A DNA stretch of 64,000 bases from Pogona vitticeps (Eukaryota > Chordata > Lepidosauria > Squamata > Agamidae), in contig NC_135786.1 of the NCBI RefSeq assembly GCF_051106095.1, forward strand, positions 87,456,001 to 87,520,000. The letters are read 5' to 3'. This document shows positions 25,077 through 57,438 of this stretch, piece by piece. Positions within the stretch are counted from its first letter, which is position 1. Each line of letters starts with the position of its first letter. The translations under genes were made by a program, and so were the position numbers. The notes beneath the pieces are model-generated. The model had not been told where the DNA came from. It did no database searches and worked only from the letters and a program-made list of their open reading frames with translations.

Positions 25077-25141
25077 TCCAATTTCCCAATATCATTAAGT
25101 GGTTAAGTTTTTGTTTAACTTTAATGGTATTGGGAAATTGA
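25077..25141. repeat. Hairpin-forming inverted repeat
   Basis: CAATTTCCCAATATCATTAA pairs with TTAATGGTATTGGGAAATTG across a short loop; about 26 paired positions with few mismatches. Confidence 0.7.
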
Positions 25142-25204
25142 AACCAGCCAGGAAATTAAAAGCAAGAAGCTTTGCTTTGTTTCCAGCAATTGCACATCCT
25201 GAAA

Positions 25205-26112
25205 ATGAACCAAAATGGAGGATCCATCCAGCCTGAAGAAAACACAAGTCATGGGCCAGGGCGTAGACTCACCTCCCTCTATTACCATCTCCACCCATGA
25301 ATTGGAGGTTGTTCATGACTTTGCGTACCTTGGCTCAACGATCTCTGACATGATCTCCCTAGATGTTGAGCTGGATAAACGCATTGGCAAAGCAGCTACC
25401 ACGTTCTCTAGACTCACAGAGTATGGCTTGATAAGAAGCTGACACCATATACCAAGATCCAGGTCTATAGAGCCTGTGTCCTGAGCACACTCCTGTACTG
25501 CAATGAGTCCTGGACCCTTTGTGCATGACAGGAGAGGAAGTTGAACACGTTTCATATGCGTTGTCTCTGACACATTTTTGGTATTACCTGGCAGGACAAA
25601 GTTCCAAACAGAATAGTCCTAGAACGAGCTGGAATTTTTGGCATGTATACATTACGGAAACAGCGACATCTGTGTTGGCTTGGGCATGTCGTGAGAATGA
25701 CTGATGGTCGGATTCCAAAAGATCTCCTGTATGGAGAATTAGTGCATAGAAATTGCCCCAGAGGGAGAGCACAGCTGCAATACAAGGATATCTGCAAATG
25801 GGATCTGAAGGCCTTAGGTAGGAATGGACCTAAACAGATGGGAAATCTTGACATCTGAGCATGCAGCCTGGAGGCAGGTGGTGCATCACAACCTCTCCCA
25901 ATTTGAAGAGACCCTTGTCCAGCAGGCCAAGACAAAGAGGCAGTCCTGAAACCAGCAAAATCAAGGGGCTGGACAGGGGACAGATTGTATTTGTCTTCAG
26001 TGTGGAAGGGATGGTCACTCTTGAATTGGCCTTCTCAGCCACATTAGACGCTATTCCAAGTCCTCCATACAGAGCATGTTACCATAGGCTCTCAAGACTG
26101 AAGGATACCTAA
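25205..26112 (+). mobile_element. Non-LTR retrotransposon (LINE) ORF2 C-terminal fragment and 3' tail
   Basis: Broken frames give FAYLGSTISDMISLDVELDK and RIGKAATTFSRL, then (frame change) MYTLRKQRHLCWLGHVVRMT and DGRIPKDLLYGEL...QLQYKDICKWDLKALG, a typical C-terminal part of a vertebrate LINE reverse-transcriptase polyprotein. It ends in CATGTTACCATAGGCTCTCA and AGACTGAAGGATACC, a tail seen again at 56548-56600. Several stops and frameshifts; not active. Confidence 0.8.
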
Positions 26113-27060
26113 TCTAAATCTGCATCTAAAAAAGGGTAGCCTCTGACAGGGACTCAGAAAGATGCATCTAGGAACACTCTGTGGTCAAACTGGTTTGCTC
26201 TAGCAAATATGTCATCTGATTGCCAACAAAAAGAACAAACCAGCCTGTCCCTGTAGCAGACCAAACGGCAGGCTAATGGCCCACATAATCATCCTCTGTC
26301 TCATCCTACAAAAAGACTATGGAACATAAGTGATCTGTTTTACATTTATACTAACATAGGACCTTTCCAGTTCGTATGATGGAAAGGCTGAGAAAACAGA
26401 TGCACTGCCAAGATTTGTTCAGCATCCCATCCTATATATAATGTAATTGCCCCAAAGAACTTAATGGAACATCAAAAGCTGAAAGAAACAAAATTCAGGT
26501 CACTTGGATCAGCTGAATTTATGAACATGAACTTCACTATGAATATTTGGCTCAGCTCTAAAACGTTAATCCTTTTCTTTTTTTTCTTTAAAAAAGAATT
26601 ACACAAATCTCCGCTTGCCACTGAACAAAGCCTTTCCTTTGCCAAAGAAATGATAGAACAGGGGTTGGGAAACATGTGGTCCTGCAAATATAGCTGGATT
26701 GCGACACCCTTCACCACTGACTTTGCTGCCTAGGACTAAAGGTTTTTGTCGTCCAGTAGCACAGGACCACAACATATTCCCATTTTCTGCTTTAGGGGAA
26801 CTTATCCGTTAAAGAGGACAGGCAACTTCACAGCCTCACACAGTTGTCATCATCAACACTACCATTGTTCACCCTCAAGGTTCTCATTCTTATTTAAGAA
26901 GTCAACTGGCAAGCCGCAGGACAGATGCTGCAAGTGCACTGACTTCCTGGGGGAGTATGTAGAATAGTGTGGCAGTTACAGTTTCCTAGCTCAGTTTTTT
27001 TCTGGGTAAGGCTCAATACTTATCAGCACCCCCTCGTAAAAGGTGCCGATAAGTTCGCCT
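26113..27060. other. Intergenic, no supported feature
   Basis: Non-coding sequence with T-rich runs at about 26575-26590. Confidence 0.4.
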
Positions 27061-27061
27061 A

Positions 27062-27339
27062 CTTAGGATGTGATCACATGAGGAAACAGATTTGGACTGC
27101 TTGTGGTGTGGTCTATTTCCTGGCAATTACATGACATAGAGGGAAATGTGTGTCATCTTGACCCTGATCCATGCAAAGCTGGACCTCTTTGGTAAGGCTC
27201 TTACTTTGGGGAGCTGGGCTGGAGTGATTTCCTGGCAGATGGAAGAATCATTTCAAGGGAGCTAATACTCCTTAAAGCAACTCTTTTTGGTGTGATCAGG
27301 CAGGCACACATCTTTGCAACCATCTGATCACACCCTTAG
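27062..27339. mobile_element. Short inverted-repeat transposon relic
   Basis: CTTAGGATGTGATCACATG at the left faces CATCTGATCACACCCTTAG at the right. 278 bp, no coding. Confidence 0.55.
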
Positions 27340-28325
27340 TTACTGACAATAGGGGGTTTATATTAGATTATGGTGGTACACTTGACCCTATCCTTTTGCT
27401 TGTCTATCAGAAAAAAAATGCCCAATCACACTTCAAAAACCCCTCCCTACCTTTGATCAAGGAAAGGATGCACAACTTGGGCAGGGAGGTTACCAATTTT
27501 ATGCCCCGGGACCCCTGAGGCTGCATGTACCACCAAAATGAAAGCATTAAAAAGAGAAAGAAACAGAAAAGAAAAACTGCCCCTAAATTCACTTTCAGAT
27601 TTGAAAAAAAATGATATTTCTTCTTGTCAAACACCATAGTGGGGCTCTGCGACTAATTTAGAAGGTGAATCAATTTCCTGCAGGTTTCTGAGTGTAATAG
27701 TTCTCCCTGAGGTTTTTTTTTCTTTTTTTTTTTTTTTGGAGAGGGTCTGTTTTCTAGTGAGTAAGTGATGGGGGCAGGAAGGTGCAAGAACAGCCCTTAG
27801 GCCATATGTTGTCCACCTAGGGGAAATAATGTTAGGAAAAAACTGCTGACAAAGCTTGCTTTGGCTGCTGCTGCTGCTTCCCTTAATATGTTACAGAAGT
27901 GGCTGCCTGGCTTTATACTCTTCTGGTTTCTAGCTACAAGTAATGCGAAAAAAGTGTATATGAGCTGGAGTCCCATTTCATTCAGTGCTTTCATATATGG
28001 ATGGCCTGTTGCAGCTGGATGGGAAGAAGAGCTTGCATGGCAAAATGCTTAGTGGTGGTGTGTAATACCGCCATTCCAAATACATGGTCATCCTTCCCAC
28101 AATACTGAAATGTTATCCCAGCATATATAGAGTCCCTGGTTTTTGAGGTAAAGTGAGAGAAGGAGTAAGTTGTAGGTGACATTTCTCCAACATAGCTACT
28201 GTATTCAGATACAGTAGAGACTACCTATTGTGCCTCAAGCTTTCAGTAACAAAGAATTTTTGTGGTGGTGTTGCCTATGTGTCCAATATGGATGCAAGGT
28301 ACAGTTACTTCTCTCATGCTGTCCT
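27340..28325. other. Intergenic, no supported feature
   Basis: T-rich run at 27712-27738; otherwise unremarkable. Confidence 0.4.
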
Positions 28326-28334
28326 CAGTATTAA

Positions 28335-29730
<1,396 letters not shown>

Positions 29731-31345
29731 TTTATATTCCTGCATTGAGGCTATTTCCAGCTTCATGATCTACGAGTTAACAACTAGTTGTAGCTCTGTT
29801 TATCCTTCACCTCCATACTAAGATTGTTTCCTAAATAAGACCCTTAGGACGGCTAGCAAAATAGTTCTCAAGTAAATGGAAGCTCATTCCATATAAACAA
29901 AAATCTGATATTTATTCCTCACATGCAAAATTCTCTTTTCAGAAGTAATTCCTGTTCAGAAAGGATCCACTGATGTGCACAACAAGCTTTAATTATCATT
30001 CTTGTCTCTTTCCTGTAAAGCAGCTCTTATCCCTTATTTAGTTTACTTGCCCCCAGTTAAGTCTGGTTCTCAAAGGAGGCCAATATTTCCTCTTTCATAT
30101 GCTCCTGCACCAAGGAACAGGAACTAACTAATTAAGGGCTAGTTCAGGTATAAGACTCCAGAAGTGAACGGAAAGCAACAGCATAAAAACCATAAACTGA
30201 GAAACAGAAACTGTTTTACCAAAAAAGGAAACAAAGAAAAAAAATTAAAATGATTAATTGAAGAAATCCATAAGCTCTTTCCATTGATAAAGGATGGCAT
30301 GACAACCTGAGAAACATACTATAGAAGGCTACAATTTGACAAGATCATAAGCATTGACAGTAAAGCTAAGGGAATGAATGTTATCCGTTCTGGAGAAACT
30401 GGCTATTCTTGAAGTTTTCCTAGACAGTAAATGAAATAGAATGCTATAGTTTTCTGTGGTCTTTACAAATATGCAAGAGAAATGATCAGCTATACCATGT
30501 GTGATCAATAATGAATCATCTGAACAAAGAAACTAGAATTCCTAACTCTGGAGGTTTGGGTAATGAACTCTTATGGTTAAAATCTTGTTCCTCAAGATAA
30601 GTCTTTTCTCTGTCATTAGGCTAACCCTGGTCATTTATCATTTTCTTTCTATAGTCAATCCAGCAAAAAAGCTTTTGGAGAAAATGGAAAAACAGAGGGT
30701 AGCAGTATGAGAAATCTGCACATATAAAGATTTGGGTCAAGTGGAAAAACTTACTGCAGAAGCTACAGCTGCATCCCAAACTATATGATGACAGATTATA
30801 AATTTTCAATATGAAGAGTAAGGCTGGCTTATTTAATTACCAAAATCACAACATCAGAACACCACAATAGGCTTACCTTATGAATTTATAGCACATCTTG
30901 AAAAAAAACATTCCCCCAGTCCGGCAAGGGAGGGTGGCATGCAAGTATGCTCCATCAATAAAGTGGAAACTGTACACACATACACACTCAGGACATTTCG
31001 ATTTAAGCCCTACTAACACTTAAGTACATTTGCGGTTGGGTTGTGTCTCCCAAACTGAGGTCAATAAGTGCCTTTGTCTAGAACTAGATCACAGGCAAAA
31101 CTGTAATGGAGGAATGTCTTCCAAATTGCTATTTTTTCTGTACACCTACACTTTCCCCTAAATATATAACGGTGTGTGTGAGCTCTGCACAAAGTGAGAA
31201 TGTGAAGGCCTGCTGTACATCTGTGCCCACTGCAATGATTGCCATCAAGAGAAAGTGTGTATCTTTTAAGATTATATATCCAAGTAAGTTGCATTTAGCT
31301 AAACTTGCATGTCTGTAGTTTGAAGTGGCATGTTGACTTTATCAG
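29731..31345. other. Intergenic, no supported feature
   Basis: AT-rich, non-coding. Confidence 0.4.
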
Positions 31346-31357
31346 GAATCCCTAGAG

Positions 31358-31476
31358 CAGAAGTGGGAAATGGCTCCCTGGAGGTTGCTAGACCATACTT
31401 CCCATCAACCCCTACTAAAATGGTCGATGATTAGGGATGACAGGAACAGTAGGTCACCTCTGGTTCCCCACCCCTT
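31358..31476. mobile_element. Small hAT-like MITE with 8-bp target duplication
   Basis: CAGAAGTGGGAAA at the left is the inverse of GGTTCCCCACCCCTT at the right; the flanks CCCTAGAG (31350-31357) and CTCTAGAG (31477-31484) match at 7 of 8. 119 bp. Confidence 0.7.
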
Positions 31477-31509
31477 CTCTAGAGTAGGCTGTTGGTTGAA
31501 ATAGAGGCT

Positions 31510-31730
31510 GCTATTTCATTATTATTATGTTGTTTTTGTTGTTTAGTCATTTAGTCGTGTCCAACTCTTGGTGACCCCATGGTCCAGAGCACGCCAGGCC
31601 CTCCTGTCTTCCACTACCTCCCAGAGTTGGGTCAAATTCATGTTGATCGCTTCAATGACACTGTCCAACCATCTCATCCTCTGTTGTCACCTTCTCCTCT
31701 TGCCTTCACACTTTCCTAACATCAGGATCT
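31510..31730 (-). mobile_element. BovB (RTE) LINE 3' fragment
   Basis: Reads in reverse from TTTAGTCGTGTCCAACTCTT and GGTGACCCCATGGTCCAGAG, the BovB 3'-end signature. A second, longer copy of the same part is at 32118-32505. Confidence 0.85.
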
Positions 31731-32110
31731 TGGCCTAGCACAGGGACTTGGTTGGAAAAGATCCCCGTGGAGTTACAAAGAACCCACAAATGCGTATTTT
31801 CATGAAGTTGCCACATCAACAGGAGAAGCCGTTTATCGATACTTGTGGACTCAAATTTAGACCACAGCCGTTCCCTTGGTATGAGGTCAAAAGCAGATTT
31901 GAAATCTACATATGAAGGCTGCATATAGAGCACCACCTTTAGGGGCAGAGTATTTAGATGCCAGGTGGTGTGAGATAAGACCCTGGTCTATGGTGGATCT
32001 TCCCAGCCTAAAACCGGCTTGTTCCTCTGAATTGTCAGAAAAGATGTTGGATTGTTGGGTGCCAGCCTCTGAATTCAGTATACATGCAATGAGGAATGTA
32101 AGTGTATGGG
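31705..32110 (-). mobile_element. LINE reverse-transcriptase fragment between two BovB pieces
   Basis: The minus strand gives EEQAGFRLGRSTIDQGLISH then HLASKYSAPKGGALYAAFI, followed in another frame by DFKSAFDLIPRERLWSKFES and TSIDKRLLLLMWQLHENTHL. This is an RT palm region (QAGFR.GRSTID, D.KSAFD). It is not BovB; perhaps the same family as 25205-26112. At least one frame change. Confidence 0.75.
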
Positions 32111-32117
32111 GTATGCG

Positions 32118-32505
32118 TGTTGTTTGTTGTTTAGTCGTTAAGTCGTGTCCGATTCTTCGTGACCCCATGGACCAGAGCATGCCAGGCCCTTCTGTCTTCC
32201 ACTGCCTCCTGGAGTTGGGTCAAATTCATGTTGGTAGCTTCGATTACACTGTCCAACCATCTCATCCTCTGCCATCCCTTCTCCTCTTGCCCTCACACTT
32301 TCCCAGCGTCAGGGTCTTTTCCAGGGAGTCTTCTCTTCTCATGAGATGGCCAAAATACTGGAGCCTCAGCTTCAGGATCTGTCCTTCCAGTGAGCACTCA
32401 GGGTTGATTTCCTTTAGAATGGATAGATTTGTTCTCCTTGTAGGCAGGAAAGGAGAGAGAGGGGATGGAACACCTTCTAAACAGAACATGTACATGTTCA
32501 CAATA
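32118..32505 (-). mobile_element. BovB (RTE) LINE 3' region
   Basis: The minus strand encodes TNLSILKEINPECSLEGQIL and KLRLQYFGHLMRREDSLEKT, the end of BovB ORF2, then the MGSRRIGHDLTTKQQ end and GTTGTTTAGTCGTTAAGTCG tail. The 237-codon plus-strand frame over it is antisense noise. Confidence 0.9.
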
Positions 32506-33430
32506 AGATGTCACCCCTGTTTGCAGGAACAGAATATTTCTCCTTCTCTCTTTTCTTCATCCACATTATCAAGCCTTCTCTTGGGATTCTCTAGGATAAA
32601 AATGTACTTGCACCTAACAGGCTAGTTCCTTTGTTGCTCTCACTCCTCAAACTGATGTCAGGTATCTCAGATTAAGCTTCAGCAGCCAGTCATTTAGCTC
32701 TGAAATAAAATGAGAACTTGGGATGTCTGAAAAAGCTGAATTATATTAAATTTACATTTGCATGGTGTAAAAAAGTTTAAGTGTTTCTTAGTTAAATGTG
32801 ATGGTCAGATTGCAGGCTAATATTTAAAAAGTACGATCATTTTGGCACCTCTTCTCTATATTTACATGGCAAAATCCAATTTCTAATTTCTACAGCCTTT
32901 GATGCTCAGTTTTGCTTCATTTAAAAAGTATATTTCAAAAAGAAGAGGAAATAATTTACTGAAGTTGCTTCACATTGAGGTTTCTTCTCAAACCCTAAGT
33001 TTTCCATTAGTTTCCAGTGCTGTTGAGGTGAACCAGTGTGCTTTGGAAAAGCTGATTTGCAGAGTGTACAGCTGTTCCGTCTCCTCACTTAGTAGTGTTA
33101 ATTGCACATAATGCTTCACTTAGAATTATATATTTTCTTTTTAGTACTATTGAGTGCTCAATACTTTCCATCATGTCAATTAAAATTGACTGCTTCCATT
33201 CCCCTAACCTCTGAAGATGATTCATAGTTGAATTGCAACTCATTTCAGTAACTGGAAACCAACAGGGAGAAAACATCTCTAATGTCAGAATTGATAGTAT
33301 TTTCTTCCTGCATTGGGATCAATGTATTATATTTCATTTAGCTTCTAACAAACAGAATGTAACGATTACAGTAAGTTAGAGAGTATGGGACAAAATTACT
33401 ACTGCCTGTATCTTATCTAAGTCACCCCAT
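32506..33430. other. Intergenic, no supported feature
   Basis: AT-rich, non-coding. Confidence 0.4.
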
Positions 33431-33433
33431 TTG

Positions 33434-33435
<2 letters not shown>

Positions 33436-33468
<33 letters not shown>

Positions 33469-33506
33469 TCACTCACTCACTCACACACACACACATACAC
33501 ACACAG
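33436..33506. repeat. (CT)n-(CA)n-(CACT)n compound microsatellite
   Basis: CTCTCT, then ACAC runs broken by ACTCACTCACTC. Confidence 0.95.
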
Positions 33507-33557
33507 ATTCACACATTTTTCAACAGTATATGCACAGCCATTATCCTATGTATAAAC

Positions 33558-33693
33558 CAGTGGTTCTCAACCTTGGGTCTCCAGATGTTCTTGGACTAAA
33601 TCTCCCAGAAGCCTTCACCACTAGTTGTGCTGGTCAGGATTTCTGGGAGTTCTAGTCCAAGATCATCTGGGGACCCAAGTCTGGAAACCACTG
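33558..33693. mobile_element. Short hAT-like inverted-repeat element
   Basis: CAGTGGTTCTCAACCTTGGG at the left and TCTGGAAACCACTG at the right; internal TTCTTGGACTAAATCTCCCA / GGGAGTTCTAGTCCAAGAT arms pair. 136 bp; no clear target duplication. Confidence 0.7.
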
Positions 33694-34504
33694 GGAAATA
33701 TTTACATTGAGAGGAGAATGCTAATTTATGAAATATCAAAACAAACCAGAACAGTTTGCCAAACAGAGCAAATCTAAATTCCTCCATCTGCTTTTTTGTC
33801 AATTAAGAATGGCAGTTTGGAAGATCAGCTGCCACTAGGCATACAAACTCCCTGATTTAAACAGGTATAAAGGAGATAATTATCATAACTCACTTGAAAA
33901 ACAATGCACTGCAATTTTATGCATGAATTGTGCATTAGGTCTCAAATGGCTAAAATTCTTAGACTTCTCTGGTTGGCAGCCATGATAGTTATGGAATTCT
34001 GAAAACTGCTTAGAAATGTGTAGGGATGTTACAGGAGTGTGTTCTCTAGTGCTGCTGTTAGCCAACCACTATTCATATCAGTTGATTTACAGAGGATTCC
34101 TGTGCAGGCTTACTGGATGTTAACTGTTGACACAAAGGCAGGTGCTACAGCAAGCATGAGGTTGTAGCCCTTGGTATCTTGTGTTCCAGGCGAACAGTTT
34201 TTAAGCTAGTGCTCCTCATTTCACATGGATGATTTGTGTTTTTATTTTGTAAAGCATCAGGCAAGGACATAACCTTTTCAACACAAAAACTGAACAAATA
34301 GAAAATCAGAACAGAAAAAGTTGTTTTCTCCAGGATTTGAATGATTAAAAAAAGGCATGGGGACCCCTAAATGAATTCACAATATTCATCAACTCAGCCA
34401 CAAATTTAGCCATATCACAGCATAATCAAAGTACCTCAAGGTTGCCCAGCTTTGTACCAAAACATCAGATTATGGGATTTATTACAAAACTGCAAGTTTT
34501 GAAA

Positions 34505-34900
34505 TTAGAGATGGGCATGAATTAAAAAAGCAAATCACTAAATACATTCAAAAAAACTGCTAATTCATTGATTCATATTCATATGAATTAATGCCCGCAA
34601 CAAGTATCAACAAATGTTTAGCAATTTTTGATTAACCAATTTGTTTAGCTATAAAATCCCACCCCCACCCCCCAGAACCTAGGGACACTAAAATCACAGG
34701 GAAAACTTCATGTGACTCTCCTCTACAATCTCTCCAAGTCTGGTGAAGATTGGATTTCAGATGTCCATTATACACCCACAAATAGGGTCACAAAGGGAAG
34801 CTCCCTCCAGGCACTAAAACCACAGAGAAGCTTCTACTGACTCTCCTCTACAATCCCTTCAAATTTGGTGAAGACTGGGTTGAAATTAAAGGTCAATAAA
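34505..34900. repeat. Old repeat with an internal partial duplication
   Basis: Begins TAGAGATGGGCATGAAT, a hAT-type end. TGACTCTCCTCTACAATC...TTTGGTGAAGA recurs at about 34711-34752 and 34838-34880. Confidence 0.5.
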
Positions 34901-35025
34901 TGACATCTTCCCAATTTATAGTGGACAAATTTGCTACTAGACTCTGAAGAGCTACTTAAGAATCTCTTCTAGTAGAATTTAGCTTGAATAACACACCCTA
35001 TGCCATATCAACCATATCCCGCCAA

Positions 35026-35250
35026 CCTAGCGGTTCAAAAGCATACAGATGCAAGTAGATAAATAGGGACCACCTCGGTGGGAAGGTAACAGCCTTCCGT
35101 GTCTAAGTCGCACTGGCCATGTGACCATGGAAGATTGTCTTCAGACAAAATGCTGGCTCTATGGCTTGGAAACGGGGATGAGCACCGCCCCCTAGAGTCG
35201 AACACGACTGAACAAAAATCATCAAGGGGAACTTTTACCTTTATGCCATA
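35026..35250 (+). mobile_element. Sauria SINE, 5'-truncated
   Basis: CCAACCTAGCGGTTC, ATAGGGACCACCTCGGTGGG, GTCGCACTGGCCATGTGACC and the tail GTCGAACACGACTGAACAAA with AAGGGGAAC...TTTACCTTTA are diagnostic for this squamate SINE. Confidence 0.92.
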
Positions 35251-36141
35251 TCAAATGTTTTTTAAAACTCAGTTTTAAAACTCAGTTTTAAAAGACATTT
35301 GTCACCAGCTTGCAAGAGGTGCTGCAAAACTTAAATTTTCTCAAATTCTTTAAGGCACTAGGCTGAAGAATCAAGAGTCAGTGTCTTAACATACAGTCTC
35401 TTAAATTATTGTGAAACTAGTCCATTTGCCTTGACTGGGTACTTCGCCTATTTTTGCCACTGGTATATCAACAGAGGAGGTCCATAGTACTTCCATAAGA
35501 ATTTCAGCTAGAGAAAAATTTTGGCTCCCCCACCTTTTCTCCTATTCTACCTACTCGCTGGATTCCTCACCTACCAATGTATCACTACCACTTCTTAAAC
35601 ACTCCCAGTCTCCTTTGAAAACTCCTAAGTGTAAGTTGCAAGTGGAAGTTAGTGAGGAGCTTATGAGGCTGGAATCCCAGAAAGAAAAGAAAAAAGATCA
35701 ATTCTGGGAGATAGCTGGTATGTAAGACAAAATTACCCCAAGGGTCCTAGAGGTGGCATTACCCTCCATCAGTGTTTTTTCTAGAGTGCATTACTTCTTT
35801 CCCCAACATGGCAGCCAATGGAGACAAGCTTCAATATACCCCATTATTCTTGGCTTTGTTTCCTAGCTACACAAAGCTGTCATTTGGGTCTGCAGGAGTG
35901 GACGCTTTCAAACTGGCTTAAAAATTAGAGTAACCATTTCCCAATTACTGCTTTTCAGAACTGGTTTAGTTTACATCTTGTGTGGCTAGTTTTCTAAGAG
36001 CATATAGATTTTTAAAAATAAACAAAAATGCCATAAACTGAGGAAGAAACTAGACACAGTGTCCTTTTTCAAGATAAAATCATGTGACATTATCAGATAG
36101 TAGTGCACTTGGTACAGGTGTGTTTGCTAATCCCATGCATA
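35251..36141. other. Intergenic, no supported feature
   Basis: Non-coding. A 15-bp unit AAACTCAGTTTTAAA is tandemly doubled at about 35265-35294. Confidence 0.4.
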
Positions 36142-36881
36142 TTTATTCGAGCCTATTAAAATTTCCACTAAATTCAGATATGCACAGGCTGCTGGAGCCT
36201 TAATCTGATTTAAGGGGTAATAGGAGAAAACCTATACCCAAGACACATAAAGAAAATCCCCCACACCATTTGAAAACTTGTTTGTTTTTTTAGAAAAGTG
36301 TGCATATACAATCAAGTGAAGCTTAAATATCCAGACAGGTTTAAGTCAACTTAATGAACAAAAAAACAATGAACAAAAAAGGCAAGCAAGTACATGAAGT
36401 GCTGAATTTCCGTACATTTAACAAGTATGTCATATTTACAGGGAATGCCCATTATACTCTTAAATTCAGAATATGACCTTAAAACAAACAAAAAGACTAT
36501 AATTTCCTATTGCATAAATTGCAACATTGTGTGTTCAAGAAGCATGTTTCATTTAAATATTTTAATATAAAAATACATAGAAAGCAGTATATTACTGAGC
36601 AATGACCAAGAGAAACTTAACACCCAGGAGTTCATTTGATATCAGTTACTGCAACATGGCCATCATTTCTTCATACAATGTAAATGCAATGTTCAGTTTA
36701 CGAGCTGCCCGTTGCAGATGGTAGAAAAACATCACAACTTCTCTTTTTTTCAAGAAAATGTATAGCCTGGCTATAAATCTGTAGAGAAGATATACTTCTG
36801 TGGCATGCTCCACTGCGATTCAGAGGGTCAGCTTTGCCCAGAAGTCTTTCTGGCCTCAATATAGACCAACACAACTTTTCT
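36142..36881 (-). other. MCOLN2: Probable MCOLN2 3' untranslated region
   Basis: AT-rich, non-coding sequence follows the stop. Possible minus-strand poly(A) signals are ATTAAA at 36561-36566 and AATAAA at 36142-36147. Which one is used cannot be decided from sequence, so the left end is a guess. Confidence 0.45.
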
Positions 36882-55760
<18,879 letters not shown>

Positions 55761-56520
55761 GACGGAGGGCCGCCGAGGCTTCCTGCCGCCAACTCCAGCT
55801 CTGCCCGGGGCGACGAACTCCGTGAGAGGCGCGGGACACATGGAGAGGGAGAGCCGCCGAAGGAAGCCGAGCTAAAGCCCGGACGCGGCCGCTGCCGTCA
55901 CGCGGAACTTCAGCGTTGGAACTGAACCGGGCGCCCGAGCAGGCGCCTCTCTTTGCGAATGGAAACCGCCGCCACCACCAGCAGCAGCGGGCGGCCCTCC
56001 TGAGGTGCCTCCCGGAGTCGTAGCTGCCTCCGCGGGTGCGAAATCCCAAGCGCCAAGTCCGCGACCGGCGCGCGCCGCTGTTCTCATCTCTCCAGCTGCG
56101 CGCAAGGAGGCGCGGCGCGTGACTTTTAAAAGCGCTGCGCAGAGAGCATTTGCGACAAGAGCAGGGGGGTGGGGGGTGTAGGTGTGTGGGTTTCTCTGTC
56201 CTTCCGGGCCGTGCAAGAGCACTTTAGTTTTAACCGGGCCGTACGGTTAGGTTAGGCCGAGGGTACCTTTGGCCCCGCAGGTGCTTCCCTCAGCCTCACT
56301 CGGCATGGCCCATATGGGGGGACTGCGCAACTTGTAAACCAGGCCTAGGCCATGCAGGCGGGGTGGGGGGGGAGACAAAAGAAATCCCAGCAAAAACAAA
56401 CTCCTCAGCACAATGTCCATGCAGGCAAACCTGGTCTTCAGCCTCAGCTCAGCCTCCCTGGGGAAAAGGGGGATTTGCTGCTTGGGTAACAGCCTATCCT
56501 CCATATTACTTGACCCAGGC

Positions 56521-56629
56521 TTCATGCTCTGGAGAGGATACTTCTCTATATAGAGCATGTTACCATAGTCTCTCGAGACTGAAGGATGCCTATGATGAGG
56601 CCAGGCCGTCGCTGGAGAGAGCCAAATGA
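56521..56629 (+). mobile_element. 3' tail of the LINE family at 25205-26112
   Basis: AGAGCATGTTACCATAGTCT and CTCGAGACTGAAGGATGCCT match the tail at 26072-26110. It lies just outside the MCOLN2 CpG island. Confidence 0.65.
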
Positions 56630-57435
56630 TCCCCTCACTTGCCCTTCCTTAAGCAGTGGGCTCAAGTGGTGGAGGTGGCAAAGGGTGGCTGCATGGCAAG
56701 TTCCTATTTTACTCATTACAGTACTGTACTTTCCTAGGGAGGCGGGGGGGGGGGGGGGAGGAGGAAAGGCCCTAATCTGGATCCTGTGCACTTGAGCTTC
56801 AGGGTGAGGGAATTTACTGGCTTGCCTCAGCCATTAAAATATTTTTGGCCAGCTCTCTGATTCAGTATGAGCTATCAAGGCCTTGGATCCACCCAGATGA
56901 TCAGGGAGGCAGATGTTCTCCAGATATTTTGGAATGACAACTCCCATAACCCCCCCTCCCAACATTTGCTGTGTGGCAAGGGGCGATGGGAGCTATAGCC
57001 AAAACAAACACACTTTAAGAGGGTCACAGTTGTTACCCTGTGTCCTACATGTTGAGTATATGAGCCCCAATGAGTTTGGTCAAACACACCCAAGTAAATA
57101 TGCATATTTGGCACACACTGTACATGTAAGTGTAGCAGTAAAGGTAAGGCCCACTGGGTCTACAACAGCAGGAGAAGGTTATTTACCTTTGTGCTCTGCT
57201 GTTGGGCATCCCAGGGACATGTGATTGACACTTACAGGAAGTGTAGTGTTAGACTATAGACATGCCTACACAGATTTTGCTCCAACAGTGCTTTTGAATA
57301 TTCCTACCTGTGTGTAGGTCTGCAGGCTTCAGTTGCAAAAAAAAAAAAAAAAAAAGTCAAAGTTCAGCAACATATTTTAACAGCCCATTCCTTCTCAAAG
57401 AAATGGGTTTTAGGCTGCAGTCCTCCTGATCCTAC
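56630..57435. other. MCOLN3-MCOLN2 intergenic, repeat debris
   Basis: Poly(G) run at about 56745-56759, poly(A) at 57339-57355, and an old inverted-repeat fragment at about 56910-57000 (ACAACTCCCATAACC ... GATGGGAGCTATAGCC). Confidence 0.45.
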
Positions 57436-57438
57436 TTA

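Noticed and set aside
31912-32625. A 237-codon plus-strand frame
   Set aside because: It is antisense to the LINE and BovB fragments that occupy the minus strand.
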